Shown here one piece after another: positions 23,471 to 35,799 of a DNA stretch of 64,000 nt. Both the position numbers and the translations under genes were made by a program. Position 1 is the first letter of the stretch. Each line of letters begins with the position of its first letter. The notes under the pieces are model-generated. The model was not told the DNA's origin. It made no database searches and worked only from the letters and a program-made list of their open reading frames with translations. Source of the stretch: Datisca glomerata (taxonomy: Eukaryota > Streptophyta > Magnoliopsida > Cucurbitales > Datiscaceae). The DNA lies in contig QANY01007421.1 of NCBI GenBank assembly GCA_003255025.1, positions 1,054,001 to 1,118,000 on the forward strand. The letters are read 5' to 3'.

Positions 23471-23701
23471 TCATAGGCGACCTGGCCTCTCTCCTTGTTC
23501 ATCAGAAGTTGATTTTCTTTGAGTTGTGCAGCTTGGGTGGACTTTTTTGCACTCACAGAAGAAGCAACCACTAGAGTCTTTCACTTCAAGTTCAACAGAA
23601 CCTATCTTGGCTGCTCTTTCTTCTTTCATATTCTTCAACTTCTCATTTTGGAGCTTTCGCAGCACATATGCTTCAGTTATACTGCTACCCACCATTGCCA
23701 T
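23471..23701 (-). CDS. Small 76-aa protein, unknown function
   Basis: An open frame of 76 codons starting MAMVGSSITEAYVLRK and ending GERPGRL. Residues 10-32 are strongly charged and likely helical. A cysteine cluster C-x2-C-x-C-x6-C lies at residues 46-58 (CFFCECKKVHPSC), and the tail is Ser/Arg-rich. No signal peptide or membrane segment is visible. A TATAAA box on the same strand at 23767-23772 lies 66 bp upstream of the ATG, giving a short leader, and codon content looks natural. The general look is that of a conserved short plant protein, but I cannot name the family and have not verified homologues. Overlapping frames on the plus strand (23335-23574, 23519-23755) lack such features. It may equally be a truncated duplicate of a longer gene. 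Confidence 0.55.
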   Translation of the reverse strand: MAMVGSSITEAYVLRKLQNEKLKNMKEERAAKIGSVELEVKDSSGCFFCECKKVHPSCTTQRKSTSDEQGERPGRL

Positions 23702-23766
23702 TGCTCAGATTATATTAGAATACGAATTGTAAGTTTTGGAATGCTTGGGAGTTGATGAAGTGATGA

Positions 23767-23772
23767 TTTATA
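23767..23772 (-). promoter_or_regulatory. TATA box of the small gene
   Basis: The minus strand reads GCTTATAAATCATCAC, with the ATG 66 bp further on. This is the usual TATA-to-start spacing for a short plant leader. Confidence 0.5.
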
Positions 23773-24028
23773 AGCATGGGGATTTGGCTTGGAGAGGAAG
23801 GAAATACCGTACTAGTCAGGTTTAGCGATGGAGTCTTAGTCTTTGTATCAGGTCGATTGCTTCAAGGTGGCTTGAAAACTTGTAGAAAGTGACAAGAAAT
23901 GGTTGGGCGTATTATTGAATCCTGTCTATATTTGATTGGAACTTAGAAGGTTGATTGGGCTTGGTAACAAAGCAATAGATAATATATAGATTCCTACAGG
24001 TGGAAGTATTATTTATGGTGCCACATGG

Positions 24029-24325
24029 AAATAAGATACGCACTCACCAAACCTATATTCTCTATTCCCATGCTAGAATCCCCTATCTTTAACCCCACGG
24101 CCTAATCTATCCATGTCAGAAAATCGGTCATCTTCATCAAAGTCTTCCCCAAATTCTTCCTCATACTCAAATCTGGGTGGTGGTCCCTCCTCTGATGCCC
24201 CATTGGAGCTCTAGGTTGTTCTACCCATGATTCCACCTGATCAATCCTCTCAAGCACTCATTCCAACATCTTTCTTAACATTCTCTTCCGCCATTCCTCC
24301 ACTACTATTGTTGTTTGACATGCTT
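24029..24325 (-). pseudogene. Possible gypsy gag N-terminus remnant
   Basis: Reading from an ATG at 24321 (MSNNNSSGGMAEE), the minus strand gives a decayed polar N-terminus, then a proline-rich and acidic stretch with RGPPPRFEYEEEFGEDFD and DMDRLGRGVK, and then stops. Acidic linkers like this precede the retrotransposon gag domain in several plant gypsy families. The gag domain itself is not present, so the assignment is weak. Confidence 0.35.
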
Positions 24326-24499
24326 GAAAAAGAATAAGATTAGTAGGAAAAAAATTAAGGACCTCACAATCTCTCCCTCATGTGTTTATACTCAAAGTTT
24401 GAGGTTAACTCAATTTTCTATCCGCTTGTGTTTCACTCAATGTTTTGTTGGCTTTCAATCTCTAATATATATATTTAGATACTAACATCTCTTATTACT
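24326..24499. other. AT-rich spacer
   Basis: Nothing recognised between the possible gag start and the family C LTR. Confidence 0.4.
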
Positions 24500-25520
24500 C
24501 TAAGTATCCATACTTAATTTCAACATGTGTCATAATAAGTGTAAATAGTGGGCCACCTCAGTATGAATGACGTGTCAGAATAAACATGTGGCACACAAAG
24601 AAATCCCCAAATGCCACTCGTGGCATAACAAGGTTGATGTAGGATGATAACAAATATATTTGTTAGGGACGTCGCTTAAATGTATAAAGACGACGTGTCC
24701 AACGTTTATGCTTGTAAAGGATGCCCCTGAACTTATAAAGGTGGCAAACCCAATGATAAATTATAAGTGTTATAACCCGCTTTCGAGCTTGATGACAAAG
24801 GCTCGAAGGCTATTCCTTGTCTGGGAATAATCTGGGGGATGTAATTTAGTAGGATTAGGACAATGTTAAGTTATACCAAGAGAAGAAAACCTCCTTCAAG
24901 GGTATGACCTCCTTAGGCGTCTTCGATGTGCCCCCTTCTGATAGAGATTGGTCAAAAGGCACAATGTGTCGCCTTCGAGGAAATCCCCATCACGACGCCT
25001 TTGGGGAACCCAAAGGCGGGTATTGAAGCCTAGCTGCCTTTGGGTATCCCAAAGGCGGTAGTAAAATTCAAGCCTTCCACCTGTTAGTTGATTTGGTTTG
25101 TTATGTAACCGCTCGATGTCACGAACGCATGACTAGTTGAGCGCGTAAAATGTGGTCACGTTTTATCAATGTAATTACGTTTTATGAGTGTGATCACGTT
25201 CTAGGCCTGGCCACATTTATTATGAGCGGTTTTAATTGTTACAAAGGACAGAATCGTGGTCCCTACTTGGCCTCATCAATATAAGAGGGTCCTTGACATC
25301 ATTATAGAGATCATCACTCTCACACTCCATTAGGTCAAAATCAGATAATATTTCACGCTTATAGTTCTCTTCAACCTTAGAGCATAAATGGAATTTTGTC
25401 ACATTCATGGAGTTGGCCTAAGGTGCTTGTCCTTCACCATTTCTGTCACACAATCTCACATTCTCAAACTTACTTGTTATAGACTATGTCGCTCATTTCC
25501 AGATTACCCGAAAACCCATA
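24500..25520 (+). mobile_element. LTR-like repeat, family C
   Basis: The first 370 bp match the reverse complement of 44506-44900, and the last 400 bp match the reverse complement of 37430-37768. It is therefore a dispersed repeat about 1 kb long. Its promoter-like part has repeated CACGTTTTA/ACGTTTTATG segments (25150-25200) and a TATA-like AATATAAGAGGG at 25279, with further ACGTG-type elements upstream. Length, promoter and dispersal fit an LTR, probably of a gypsy element, but exact TG/CA ends and a primer site were not found. Confidence 0.6.
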
Positions 25521-26349
25521 AACAATTAGCAATATCTTCAATTATTTAAGGTGTCCAACATTTAAATATAGATACATGTGTTTTAAAAATTGCTAGTCAG
25601 CACATACGTGCGATGCCCCATATAATTGAATCTATTATACTTTTAACAAAGTTTATGATTTATAATCATATTGTGTTTATGTGAATAAAAAAAATTACCT
25701 AACACCACATATATTATTTATTTTTAATTTATGTGAGCAGAATTAAGATAATATTAGATTGTTATTAGATTTATTTGTTGATATATAATTATTTAACAAA
25801 TTGGCAGAACACCGTGCATGTTTTGAGGAAAAAAATTAAGAGTATGTAATAAAAATATGGTCTCAATAATGAAAAAAGTGGCTAAATTGAAATATCTATT
25901 TCATGTTTTATTTTAAACTTGATTTTCATTTTTTTTTCTTTTGTATTGAAACTTTCATTTTTTCCTTCATAGAAAGAATTTTGTGTGATTATATGTAACA
26001 TACTAATTACTAACCTATAAAATATAAAGTAATTGAAGTTTCTAAAAGTACTATATTTTTTTTAATAATTATATTATTTAAAATTTATAGAGATAATTGA
26101 CTTTTACTCTATATTAAAATAATTAGTACAAACTGTAGTTTTCTCTATAACGTTTTGAATAACTTGCTATAATTCGTTCATAGTTATCAAATTTAAATTA
26201 ACTTAAAAATTATTGTTAATTACTCATTTTTTAAATTCATTGAATAGGTTTCTACATTTTGAATAATATGCTACAACTCATTTTTTAAATTATTGTTAAT
26301 TACTCTCTAATAACCCACACATCCAACCTACAGATTATATTAGAATCAT
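25521..26349. other. AT-rich sequence without recognised features
   Basis: Long A/T runs and no domain, RNA or transposon terminus recognised. Confidence 0.5.
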
Positions 26350-26787
26350 AGAGTCTCATTTTTAGTAGAGCAAGTGATCTAAAAACTATCTCCGTCTTTA
26401 TTCTAAATAGACCAAAGATTAATTAAAATTTATTTATTTAATTTTAATGAATTTAATTTTATTTTATTTTAAAANTATATATATTTTAAAAAGCAATTTT
26501 TTAGGTGAAGAAAAAAAACCTGCTGGACAGTTTCTTCTTAAGAAAACACTTTGGCCGAACAAAACCAATTTAGAGAGAAAAAGATGAAATAGTTTTATGA
26601 TCTGAATTTATTTGAGTGTCCACCCGCTTGTGATTTTGGTTAACAGTTCGAGTGATAGCAAGAAATGCTATGAGATTTTAATTTTTGATCGTCACGCTTC
26701 AAGAGGTATTTTTTCTTATCCATATATATATAGGTTGTTTCTCGAATATTTCAAAATCTAGTATTTTCCGTTGTACTGATTCCTTCA
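26350..26787 (+). mobile_element. 5' LTR of family D copia, truncated
   Basis: The segment from about 26365 (GTGATCTAAAAACTATCTCC and on) matches the 3' LTR at 32130-32200. It ends in CCTTCA at 26787, directly before a primer-site-like sequence. The LTR start and most of its length are missing compared with the 3' LTR. A single undetermined base lies at 26475. Confidence 0.65.
26475..26475. other. Undetermined base (N)
   Basis: A single N lies inside an A/T low-complexity run of the truncated LTR. Unlike the other two Ns, no flanking duplication is visible. Confidence 0.95.
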
Positions 26788-26788
26788 A

Positions 26789-26802
26789 TTAGTATCAGAG
26801 CA
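26789..26802 (+). other. Primer binding site, family D
   Basis: TTAGTATCAGAGCA differs by one base from the initiator-Met-type TGGTATCAGAGC and lies two bases after the LTR end. Confidence 0.7.
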
Positions 26803-28496
26803 AAAGTTTTGAATTCTTTGAGAAATACCTTGCAAAATACAATGATATTTTTTATGTTTTCGATATTCTCTTGCATAACCATTTAGATTTTACGTGTAAA
26901 TTTCTATTGGTTATGTAATTAGAAAGACAATCTACGAAGAGATTATTTTTCTCTTTAGGATTGATGTTTAGTTTTCATAGAATTATTTTAAACTTTCTTC
27001 GAGAAAGTTAGGATTGTTATGATGTAATTATCCGTATACGGTAGAGATCAAAATGATGCAAAGAGAATCGAAAAATGGATATAAACTCGTGTCCACACAG
27101 AAGGTGGCAGCATAGACATGCTCAGTATTTAGATCATAACTTTTTGATCCGATATCAGACTGAGTCAACTTAAAATTCTATGAAAAGATAACTCAAAGAC
27201 CCACAGTTTTTGTGCGTACGAAGAAAACTAAATTCGGATGTTTTTCCTATAAAATTTGAGGCTGAATTTGATGCGTTGGGGTGTGACAAGAATTATTCAG
27301 TTTTTCTAGTTTTTTTCGTTGGAACGGAATGAATCTCATGAGGCAACGGGTGATGATCGAGGGTGCCAGCAGGTGCAACCCGTGGTGACATCAAGGGTGT
27401 TAACCAGAGGTAGACGATTCCGGTGCATGGGATAGATCTCAGCCTATCTTGAATATCCGTTTTAGATTTTAAATTAAGATAATGTAGGGTTATCAAGACT
27501 AGGGTATATTTAAGATATTTATCTTTTATATGCTTCTATTTTTTTATATTTAATACCCAACATGCTTAGATAATTTTATTTTATGCACATCGCATTTAGA
27601 TACCATGTGACTTTATGTTTCTAAAAGAATAAGCGTTTGTGATTGTATAATGAAGATAAAATTAAGCATAATCGATTAGGATATAAAATGGATAGCCATA
27701 GAAGCATGTTATTAGTTTTACTTAAATGTAATTTTTAATTTCACTAATCTCATTAGATATTTAATTTGTTGTTAATTAAATTGTGAGATTATTAGAATTT
27801 AGATAAAATTATATTAACTTAAACATTATACTAATTGAGCATGTTTGTTTAATCGAAGTAGGTTGCTAAAAATTAGGTTGGCTAATTACCTAATATCACT
27901 TAGTAATCCACGGTAATAAAAACTCACATAATTTAGAAAATCAAGTGGGAGTGAGATTCTTAATTGAAACTCACGGTCTTCATTATTGGATCATAATAAG
28001 GTGCTAGGGTACCTCGTATTCAATCTTAGAAGCTCGCTAAGGGAGGGTATCCAAAGTACTAGATATATAAGTATGGTCTTCATTATGATCACCTTGATAA
28101 ATGAATAGCTGGAAATGATTTGCCTAAACAGGAGTTGTCCACTTGACATAAGTTTGAGGGTGAAATAATGGTATACATTTGACTCATTTTTGTAGTATTT
28201 CGCAAGCGGTTCTTACTACTTATTTTGAGAGACCAAAGCTGAACGTTAGTTAATTGCTAGATATTAATACTAGATTAGTAGGATTACTATGTATTAATAT
28301 CAGATTGATAATTAACTACTACCAAAATTTTTTAAATGTGCGATCTGTCTAAGCGTGCGTATGTTTATAAGAGTTGAAATATCGTTGCGTATATTGCATG
28401 TTATTTTTTGAGTTTTTATTTTCATGTAATGATGCATGCTTTAATTAGAATGTGTTTGTAATGATTAAAATTTTTATTATTTTTCAGTAATTAAAA
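26803..28496 (+). mobile_element. Long non-coding leader of family D copia
   Basis: About 1.7 kb between primer site and gag start, matched by 2282-3760 in reverse complement. It has no open reading frame of note. The minus-strand frame at 27293-27496 is antisense to the leader and has a parallel only because both copies share this sequence. Confidence 0.7.
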
Positions 28497-31012
28497 TGGT
28501 GTCCATGAACCTATTAGCGTCTATATGAAAATATTGTCAACATTAATGGATATTAACTAGGACTTTAATCTGATCACAAAAGAAGCAAGTACACTCCTAA
28601 TTAACGCTACTCTAGACCTCTCTTAGAGTTCCACCCATAAGAATAAAATTAATATTGACTACGTAGATAGTTTGAATTTTAGCTCCATGTAACATGGTGT
28701 CATTATATAATAAATATGTTGGAACTATAGTAAATTCATTCTCCATGGAATGTGATATAATTATTAATCTTCAGTAAGATGTCTGAAAGGCAATGTTAAA
28801 CACTTAGATGGCAAAGGAAACTTTGGTTGATGACCATATCCTTATGGCTGTTTTTATTTAACTAGAAAGAGATTTTAAAAGCTAAATCGATGAGAAAAAT
28901 CAGATCAATATAGTCTTAGATTCCTGAGCAGATTCCTTACATTAGTTTATGATTAAACTATACCACATGCAAAAATGTTTAATCAAGCCGAACTGAACTA
29001 GAAACTCCAAATAGCTAAGAGAATCTAGAAGGCCGTTTATGTTAAACGTGACTCAGTCCACTTCTTCTTTTGGGCTTAAGCTTAGCCCATAAAAGATGAG
29101 AAGATAAAGATCTTTAAATTAAAGTTGACTTAGAGTAAGAAAGAGAGCAAGCTCTAATGAGAAGTGCTTCTATTGTGGGAAGACTGGATGCAAGAAAACT
29201 AGCTAAATTGTTTTCTTAACTATAAAGAGCTGAAACATGCATCTCATTAAGAAGTGGTCAGTGATTGATTCTATTACATCCTAGTGTGTAGACTCTGAAA
29301 TAACTAATCACAATCACAATTCTATGTGAAGTTTCTAGGAAACTAGAAAACTAAATGAGAATGATTGCATGTTGTTGTTTGGATAGAGGCATATGCATTA
29401 GTTTGGATTATACATTTATTTTTATATTTTTGTTGCGTGATATGAAGTAACATAACGTATACATAGTATATTATAGAAGAGAAAAGTTTCTCAAGCCAAC
29501 TATATGTCTAGGCCATATAACCTAAGTATGATTCAAGGACTGTAAGAGAAAGGCTTCATGGCTTAGAGTTTTTTGAACTCTTACAAGTAAGCGAATTCAT
29601 TATTGATAAGAATATGACTAAGAGTCTCTCTTGAGACAGAATCACATAGAGGCATGTGACGTTAGTATTGGAGTATATTACTTAAGTGGACAAGTCAAAG
29701 TCTAGGTAAGGGGTAGCCATGGGTGATGTCAATTTTATTGATGGATACTCTAGATATGAATATGTTTGTCATATGCTTCTTGATTCTAAAACTTTTTGAG
29801 AAATCAAAGAGTTTAGAACGAAAGTTGAGAAGACATTGGAGAGATAAACTAAGTCTCTTCGATTTGATCGAAGAGGTAAATACCTCTAAAAGGCACTCAC
29901 AGAGTACATGGTAAATATCAGGATTGTATCTTAGTTGGTTACATCTGAGTCACCCAGAGAATAGTGTAACAGTAAGGAAAAATATTTTCTTTTAATATGA
30001 TGAGATCTATGTTTAGTTATTTAACTGGATTATTTTCTTTTTGATGATTAACTTTATAGATGACATATTTTAAATATAACATCATCTATAGTAGTACCTG
30101 AAACAACACGAGAATTATGGAATTTCGTAAACCTAGTTTACATAACCTTCATATATATGGATGTCCAGCACACGTGCTAAAAGAGAATGATGCAAAGCTA
30201 TATGGTAGATCAAAATGATATCTAGCTATATGCTATGCAAAAATGAATTTGGGTTATGTTTTTATAGTACCAAGAATGAGAATTGTTTGTAAGTATAAAC
30301 ATCGTATTCTTGGAAGAAGACTATATTTCAAAAAGAATATCTAGACGCAACACAAACTTAGAAGAATTTCTGATAATGTATGTGTCACGCAATCTAGTTG
30401 GTAAAAGAGAAGTCCAGATGTTAGTGAGAATCCAACTAGTAAAGAGAATAAGAATGAAGTAATTTCTAGTACTACACAACCTTAATTTAGTGGAACGTTT
30501 CTCATTCATATGAGAAATAAATGTTCTGTATGGTAATCTTGGCGGAACATGAGCTAGATCTGAATCACTACGTCGTAGTGGGAGAAGATAACGACCAACT
30601 GAGAGATTCATGTTCAAGTGAAAGACTTTTGAGTCCATCTTAAAGGAACATGACTCAGATCCCATATATTGCATAGAGGTTGTAAATGATGTAAAGTAAA
30701 TCATTGGCTTCAAGCAATGAAATCTGAAATGATTTCATTAACTTTAATAGAGTATGGAAGCTTGTAAAAGCTCCTAAAGAATTAGGTGCCGAAGATCTAC
30801 AAGCGGAAGTGAGACATATACACAAGGTCAAGATCTTCAAGGCTAGACTTAGTGAGAAATGGTATACTTAGAATTTCATATCAGTTCGATATATGAATTA
30901 AATTTTTCAATTAGATTACTTCCTCGGTAGAACCTAGCAGACCAATTTACGAAGACTTTAGCCACAATGTCTTTGGGTCACATGTAGAGAACATGAGGGT
31001 TAAGCTGTAGAT
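28497..31012 (+). pseudogene. Copia gag-pol remnant (family D copy 2)
   Basis: In order: a gag start at 28497 (MVSMNLLAS, then stops); a damaged zinc knuckle CFYCGKTGCKKT at about 29165-29200; protease motif DSEITNH at 29290-29310, the same altered motif as in copy 1; integrase pieces near 29720-29900; IYGCPAHVLK near 30155-30185; the block before the linker (VFLEEDYIS) near 30303-30330; and the reverse-transcriptase start (WLQAMKSEM, VWKLVKAP) at 30700-30790. The sequence then jumps, near 30880-30920, almost directly to the C-terminal motif ADQFTKTLA at 30938, so the bulk of reverse transcriptase and RNase H is deleted. It could not be autonomous. The 130-codon minus-strand frame at 30321-30713 is an antisense shadow. 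Confidence 0.85.
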
Positions 31013-31024
31013 GTACTTTAGGTT

Positions 31025-31035
31025 AAGTGGGAGAT
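31025..31035 (+). other. Polypurine tract, family D
   Basis: AAGTGGGAGAT immediately precedes the LTR start TGTTAGGATTGTGCCC. Confidence 0.8.
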
Positions 31036-32200
31036 TGTTAGGATTGTGCCCTAAAAACACATGAATTCTATTATATTTATTGAGACATTTGATTCTGACT
31101 AGTAATAAATAGTTTATTCTTATATTACGTGCAATACATTTTTGTAAAAGGTTTACAAGCATAATAATACTTGGTTTACGAGTCATATGAAGTGTAGCTC
31201 ATGGGAACAATGTATTTAACTAAGAGTTCTTCATAACTTTTAAATACTTAATTTCATAGTCTAGTGAAGCTGAGCGTTTTGCTAAGAGAAGATTATAGTA
31301 CATTAATACTATTATGTAGAGTAACTGACCTTGGTCACTAGGTGAAGTACCTAGTTAATGTACAAGTGCATTTGAAATGCATTGAAATGACTAATGAGTT
31401 TGATTTTCAGTAAATTGCTATCAAATGAAAATCATGACTCATTGCTATTATTTTATGAGTGCTCTCAATCTTGAGAGAGTTATGAGCTCATATTTAATGA
31501 CATAATTGTTTTGATCTAATAAGAATGAGACTATATGAGTCAACATATTCCGTAAGTTGGATGGGTGAATTATTAGATAGTGAGTCCATAAGTTCTCAAT
31601 AGAAGAATCCATAGACACTTTTAATTAAGTGACATAGTACTTCTTAGGTAATTTATTTATGCGGTCATAGTAAACTAAGCGCTTACTATCTCTGGTGGAT
31701 TACTAGAGATTTGATAATTTTACTAGAGGCATCAAATATAAAAATTATCATAGTTGAGCAGTAAAATGAATTTGGAACCTAAGGATACCAAGATGTGTAT
31801 AAATATAGGGTTGATAGTAATTAACCTGATTATACACGATACTATATTATGGAGGGGCATTATGTAATGAATAATAAGTTAATGATAGTTACGTCTAGTA
31901 ATATAAGATATACTTGGAGTTCAATTATGATTAACTCCACTATAATATTATAGTAGAGTTAATCATAATTAATAAATTCGATTATGGGTTTAATCGATAG
32001 AGCTTATTAAGTATGTAACCAAATATTTTTTTTATCTTTATGGTCCTCTTATTAGCTTCGGATTTGAGTAACGTTGTGACGAGACTTGTTTAATAAACAA
32101 ATAGCTCAACGTGGATACTCTATAGTCAACCAAGTGGTCTAAAAATTATCTCCATCTTTATTCTAAATAGACCAAAAGTAATTAAAATTACTTAATTTAA
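31036..32200 (+). mobile_element. 3' LTR of family D copia, 3' end truncated
   Basis: It starts TGTTAGGATTGTGCCCTAAA, a common start for plant copia LTRs. Homology to the 5' LTR covers only its last 70 bp (32130-32200) and then stops, so the end is truncated near 32200, just before a 36-bp tandem duplication. Confidence 0.75.
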
Positions 32201-33099
32201 TTTAATTAAAATTAACCTAATTATTCCCAACCATTGATCTAGTAAAATTAACCTAATTATTCCCAACCGTTGGTGTTACTTCACATGGGATACAAACAAA
32301 AGTGAGGAATAAATAAACTAGAAGAGATGATTTTTGACATGTGACTATAGTTCAAGATGAATTTGCCAAAAATACAAAGACTTTGTTAAAGTTGTTTGTG
32401 AATAGTTTTATACTTCGATAAATAGCTACATTTTTATGAAAGAAATTACAATGATTGCTTTTGGATTGTATTACTGCTATTGTGTTAACAAATGTCGTGC
32501 CCTATTATTTACATATTATTGTATATTAAAAACGTTTAAATATTAGCTTAAAAAGTAACTCAAATATTCAAGTTCTTACATATTCTCATTATCTTACTAT
32601 ATTAAAAAAAATTTAGAGTGGAGAAACTTTTTAATTTTCTTTTTACTCTTCAAGCATTGTTGAAATATAATATAATTAAGGTTTTCACATCTTTTCCCAT
32701 TTAGATAATGAAAAATATATTTTATTCAATAATAGTTTATTTATAAATACGTTGTAAAATTCAATATTTTTATATTATTATGCAAATATAAACATAAATA
32801 TTCGTAAAAATGAAATTCAATGAATTTCGAGATTATTTTTGGGTCAACACAGTTATTGGTTGGAACTTATAAAGTTAAATATAATATAATATTTATGTTA
32901 TCAGAACATGTAAATTTATATAAATGAATAGAGATAAATATTTTTAAATAGGATAAATTTTCTCTTAATTTTCTCTCACATTCTATCTTATCTCTTGATT
33001 TGACCCACAAACACACATCTCTCCAATGATAAATTACATGACACCAATTAAAACTAAACCACCTCCAATTAGCTCCTACAAAATTTTAATTATTTTGCA
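32201..33099. other. AT-rich spacer with a 36-bp tandem duplication
   Basis: ATTAACCTAATTATTCCCAA occurs at 32211 and again at 32247, a 36-bp tandem duplication. The remainder is AT-rich with no gene recognised. Confidence 0.6.
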
Positions 33100-33859
33100 T
33101 GTAACGCTCCGATCCCCGAGAATTTAACATAAGTGTAATTTCATAATTTTAAAATTCTCAATTCGAAATAAACCCTAATTTTGAGAAAATTTTCAAATTG
33201 AGATTCTTAATTTACCCATGTTAGAAAAAACTTAACCATAAATAGCGGAAGTATTAACTATCCATGGTCGGAATCTTAATCATTAAATTACGGAAACGAT
33301 AAAGTATCTTAAATGCATAATTAAAAAAAACCTCAAAAAACTGAAATAAAATCAAAACTTGAAATCCATAATTCATGAAGATTTCACTAATCATAATTCA
33401 TAGAAAAACATAACGTATAATAAATTACTGAGTTAAACAAAAAATATTTTCTCAAGTTTTAAATCAATTCATAAACTAAAAACATAAACACCTCTAATTC
33501 AACTGGTTATGACAGTTTCCCACTCATGCTACTCACCATCACCATCTGCATCATAAACAACTGTGGGGGGTGAGTATTTTAAAATACTTAGTAAGCAAAC
33601 TAACATAATAATATAGATCCACATGTCATAAATGCAATCATGATATAATAATTGAACTTGACATATATCATAAATGAAATAAAGTAATGTACTTGATCAT
33701 GACATGACTTAACATATCACGTAGATAACACGTGTCTCAAACAGAATCCTATAACAAACTTATTCATGTCTTGTCTTGGCATATCCCATGTTTAACAACC
33801 TAATCAGAATTGATCACACGTTAAATGAAACACATCATGATAAATTGGGCTACGAAAAA

Positions 33860-34083
33860 GATGGCACATATCGGGCGACGAAACAGATGACACACATTGG
33901 GCGACAGAACAGATGGCATTTATAGGTGACAGAAAACGTGAACAGATGATAGCTCATGAGTGATGAAAAAATATTTATAGATGACACCCAATGTATGACC
34001 AAAACATGAACAGATGACACCCTATGTGCGACGAAAGCATGAACAGATGACATTCCATTCATATAACAGAACAAAACGTGAAC
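33860..34083. repeat. 26/33-bp tandem array, seven units
   Basis: Units begin GATGRCA at 33860, 33886, 33912, 33945, 33980, 34013 and 34046. Spacing is 26 bp for the first two intervals and 33-35 bp for the rest. Later units carry an extra AACGTGAACA-like block. The 74-codon minus-strand frame over it is a by-product. Confidence 0.85.
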
Positions 34084-34486
34084 AGTCCTGATTCTTGTTA
34101 ACTAAGGGCCGTGCTTAAGTTCATATCTTGCTCAATTAGCACTTGACTGAATTAACTTCATAACTTGCAGAATCTAACGTATGATAATAATTAATCGTAT
34201 AATGCATACTAATACATTTAACATAATCAAACATGATAACATACTAATGTAAAATCATTCATACCCAAATATTTATTTCATGATAATCAAATTAATAACT
34301 GAACAATAAACAATTACCAAAGTGTTAATGAAATATAATAATTATTGAAAAATCGTTAAACAGATAATAAATACATGATAAAATTATAATATCAGAGTCA
34401 CATAATTATTAAGTCAATTTACACAAACATATATATGAACATAACATGCTTATAGACAATTAAACCTGATGAGAATAACACATATT

Positions 34487-34750
34487 ACATTTATCACACG
34501 TGGGTCACATTATAATGTAAATTCACTTAAAAAATCATATACATTTATCACACATGGGTCACATTACGATGTAAGTTCACTTACACAAAACATATGGATT
34601 TATCACACATGAGTTATATTACAATATAAGTTCACTTACACAAAGTATATACATTTACCACACATGGGTCATATTATAATATAAGTTCACTCACACAAAG
34701 CATATATATTTATCACACATGGATCATATTATAATATAAGTTCACTTACC
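34487..34750. repeat. 55-bp tandem array, five units
   Basis: The core TTTATCACACATGGGTCA recurs at about 34491, 34545, 34600, 34655 and 34710, a 54-55 bp period. Each unit also contains TATAATRTAAGTTCACTTAC. The array lies inside the gypsy LTR. Confidence 0.9.
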
Positions 34751-35079
34751 TGAAGTGGAAGAATGAAATAAACAATTAATAACCTGAAATCTAAAAATAT
34801 ATAATCACTAAATTATTTTGAAATAAATCAATATAAACACATTTTTAATATCATATAAATAAAAATTTAATTAAAACGGTGCAAATGGGTCTGAGAAAAG
34901 TCAAAAAACAATATATTGTGTCCATAAGTCAAATGATAAAGCTTTGGGTCAAATGGTTCAGACAGGGCTGGTTCAGGCCACTCCGGTTAGGTTTTATCAT
35001 ATGGACCGGCTCAGACCGATCCGGATAAACTGAACTGGTGTTGTTTGAGTTGAATCGGTTCATGGAAGAACCAATTGCA

Positions 35080-35411
35080 GAACAATAAAAATGGAAGGAA
35101 AGAGCAGGGGAGAACGACGAGAAAGTGAGAAAACAGGGGGGAAGTGGGAGAGGGAGAAAACGAGAAGGAGAAAGAAACAACGAGGCGAAGAAAAAAATAG
35201 TGAGGGATATAGAGAGAAGCAGAGAAAGGTGGAAAGATAAAATGAGAGACAAAGAAAAAGAGAGAAATTGAAGAGAGAGAGAGAGAGAGAGGCGAAAGAA
35301 GCAGAGAGAGATAGCTAAGGGAAAAGAGAACATGGGCTACGTTTAAGAGAGATTCGAGAGAAAGAGACAAAAACAATGAGGGGGGAAGATGAAGCAAGTA
35401 CGAGAGAGAGA

Positions 35412-35459
<48 letters not shown>

Positions 35460-35640
35460 TTGAGAGACGAAGAGATAAAAGAAAGAAATCAAGAAAAAGG
35501 AGAAGAAGATTGCCCAAATTCAAAGCTTGTAGCGGCCAAGAATTAGAGAGAGACCAACAAAGAAGAAGAAGGATTGCTGGCCTGCAGAGGGCTGCGTGGG
35601 GTGAGAGGCTGCGAGAGAGAGGGGAGAGTTGTAGAACAAA
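35080..35640. repeat. GA-rich purine tract in the gypsy LTR
   Basis: The plus strand is mostly A and G with pure (GA)n runs at about 35270-35291 and 35401-35454. Minus-strand frames at 34929-35333 and 35011-35523 are Ser/Leu/Phe low complexity. In the LTR's own orientation it is a CT-rich stretch in the first quarter of the LTR. Confidence 0.9.
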
Positions 35641-35799
35641 TATATAATATTAGGTTAGGGTTGGTTTAGGGTGTATGTGCATATAGTGTGAGTGGGTTTC
35701 AAAATTATATACTAAAACCCATTTTTTAATGAAATTTTGAACTTTATCTTTTAAATCAGTTTTACGAAATGCCCCTTTACGAAGGGTCGAGGTATTACA

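Larger units (their letters stand above)
33100..35799 (-). mobile_element. Gypsy-type LTR, about 2.7 kb
   Basis: On the minus strand it starts TGTAATACCTCGACCC at 35799, directly after a purine-rich tract, and ends GATCGGAGCGTTACA at 33100. The two ends form an imperfect inverted repeat (11 of 16 positions), and the TGTAAYRC start is typical of plant Tekay/Del-like gypsy LTRs. It carries two internal tandem arrays and a GA-rich tract, annotated separately. Only one LTR is present in the window. Confidence 0.7.

Noticed and set aside
33850..34074. Minus-strand 74-codon frame with repeated SSVHV-like units
   Set aside because: Translation of the 26/33-bp tandem array.
33860..34750. CRISPR-like spaced repeats
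   Set aside because: Units are tandem without unique spacers of constant length, in a plant retrotransposon LTR.
34929..35523. Minus-strand Ser/Leu/Phe-rich frames
   Set aside because: Same reason: antisense of the GA-rich tract in the gypsy LTR.
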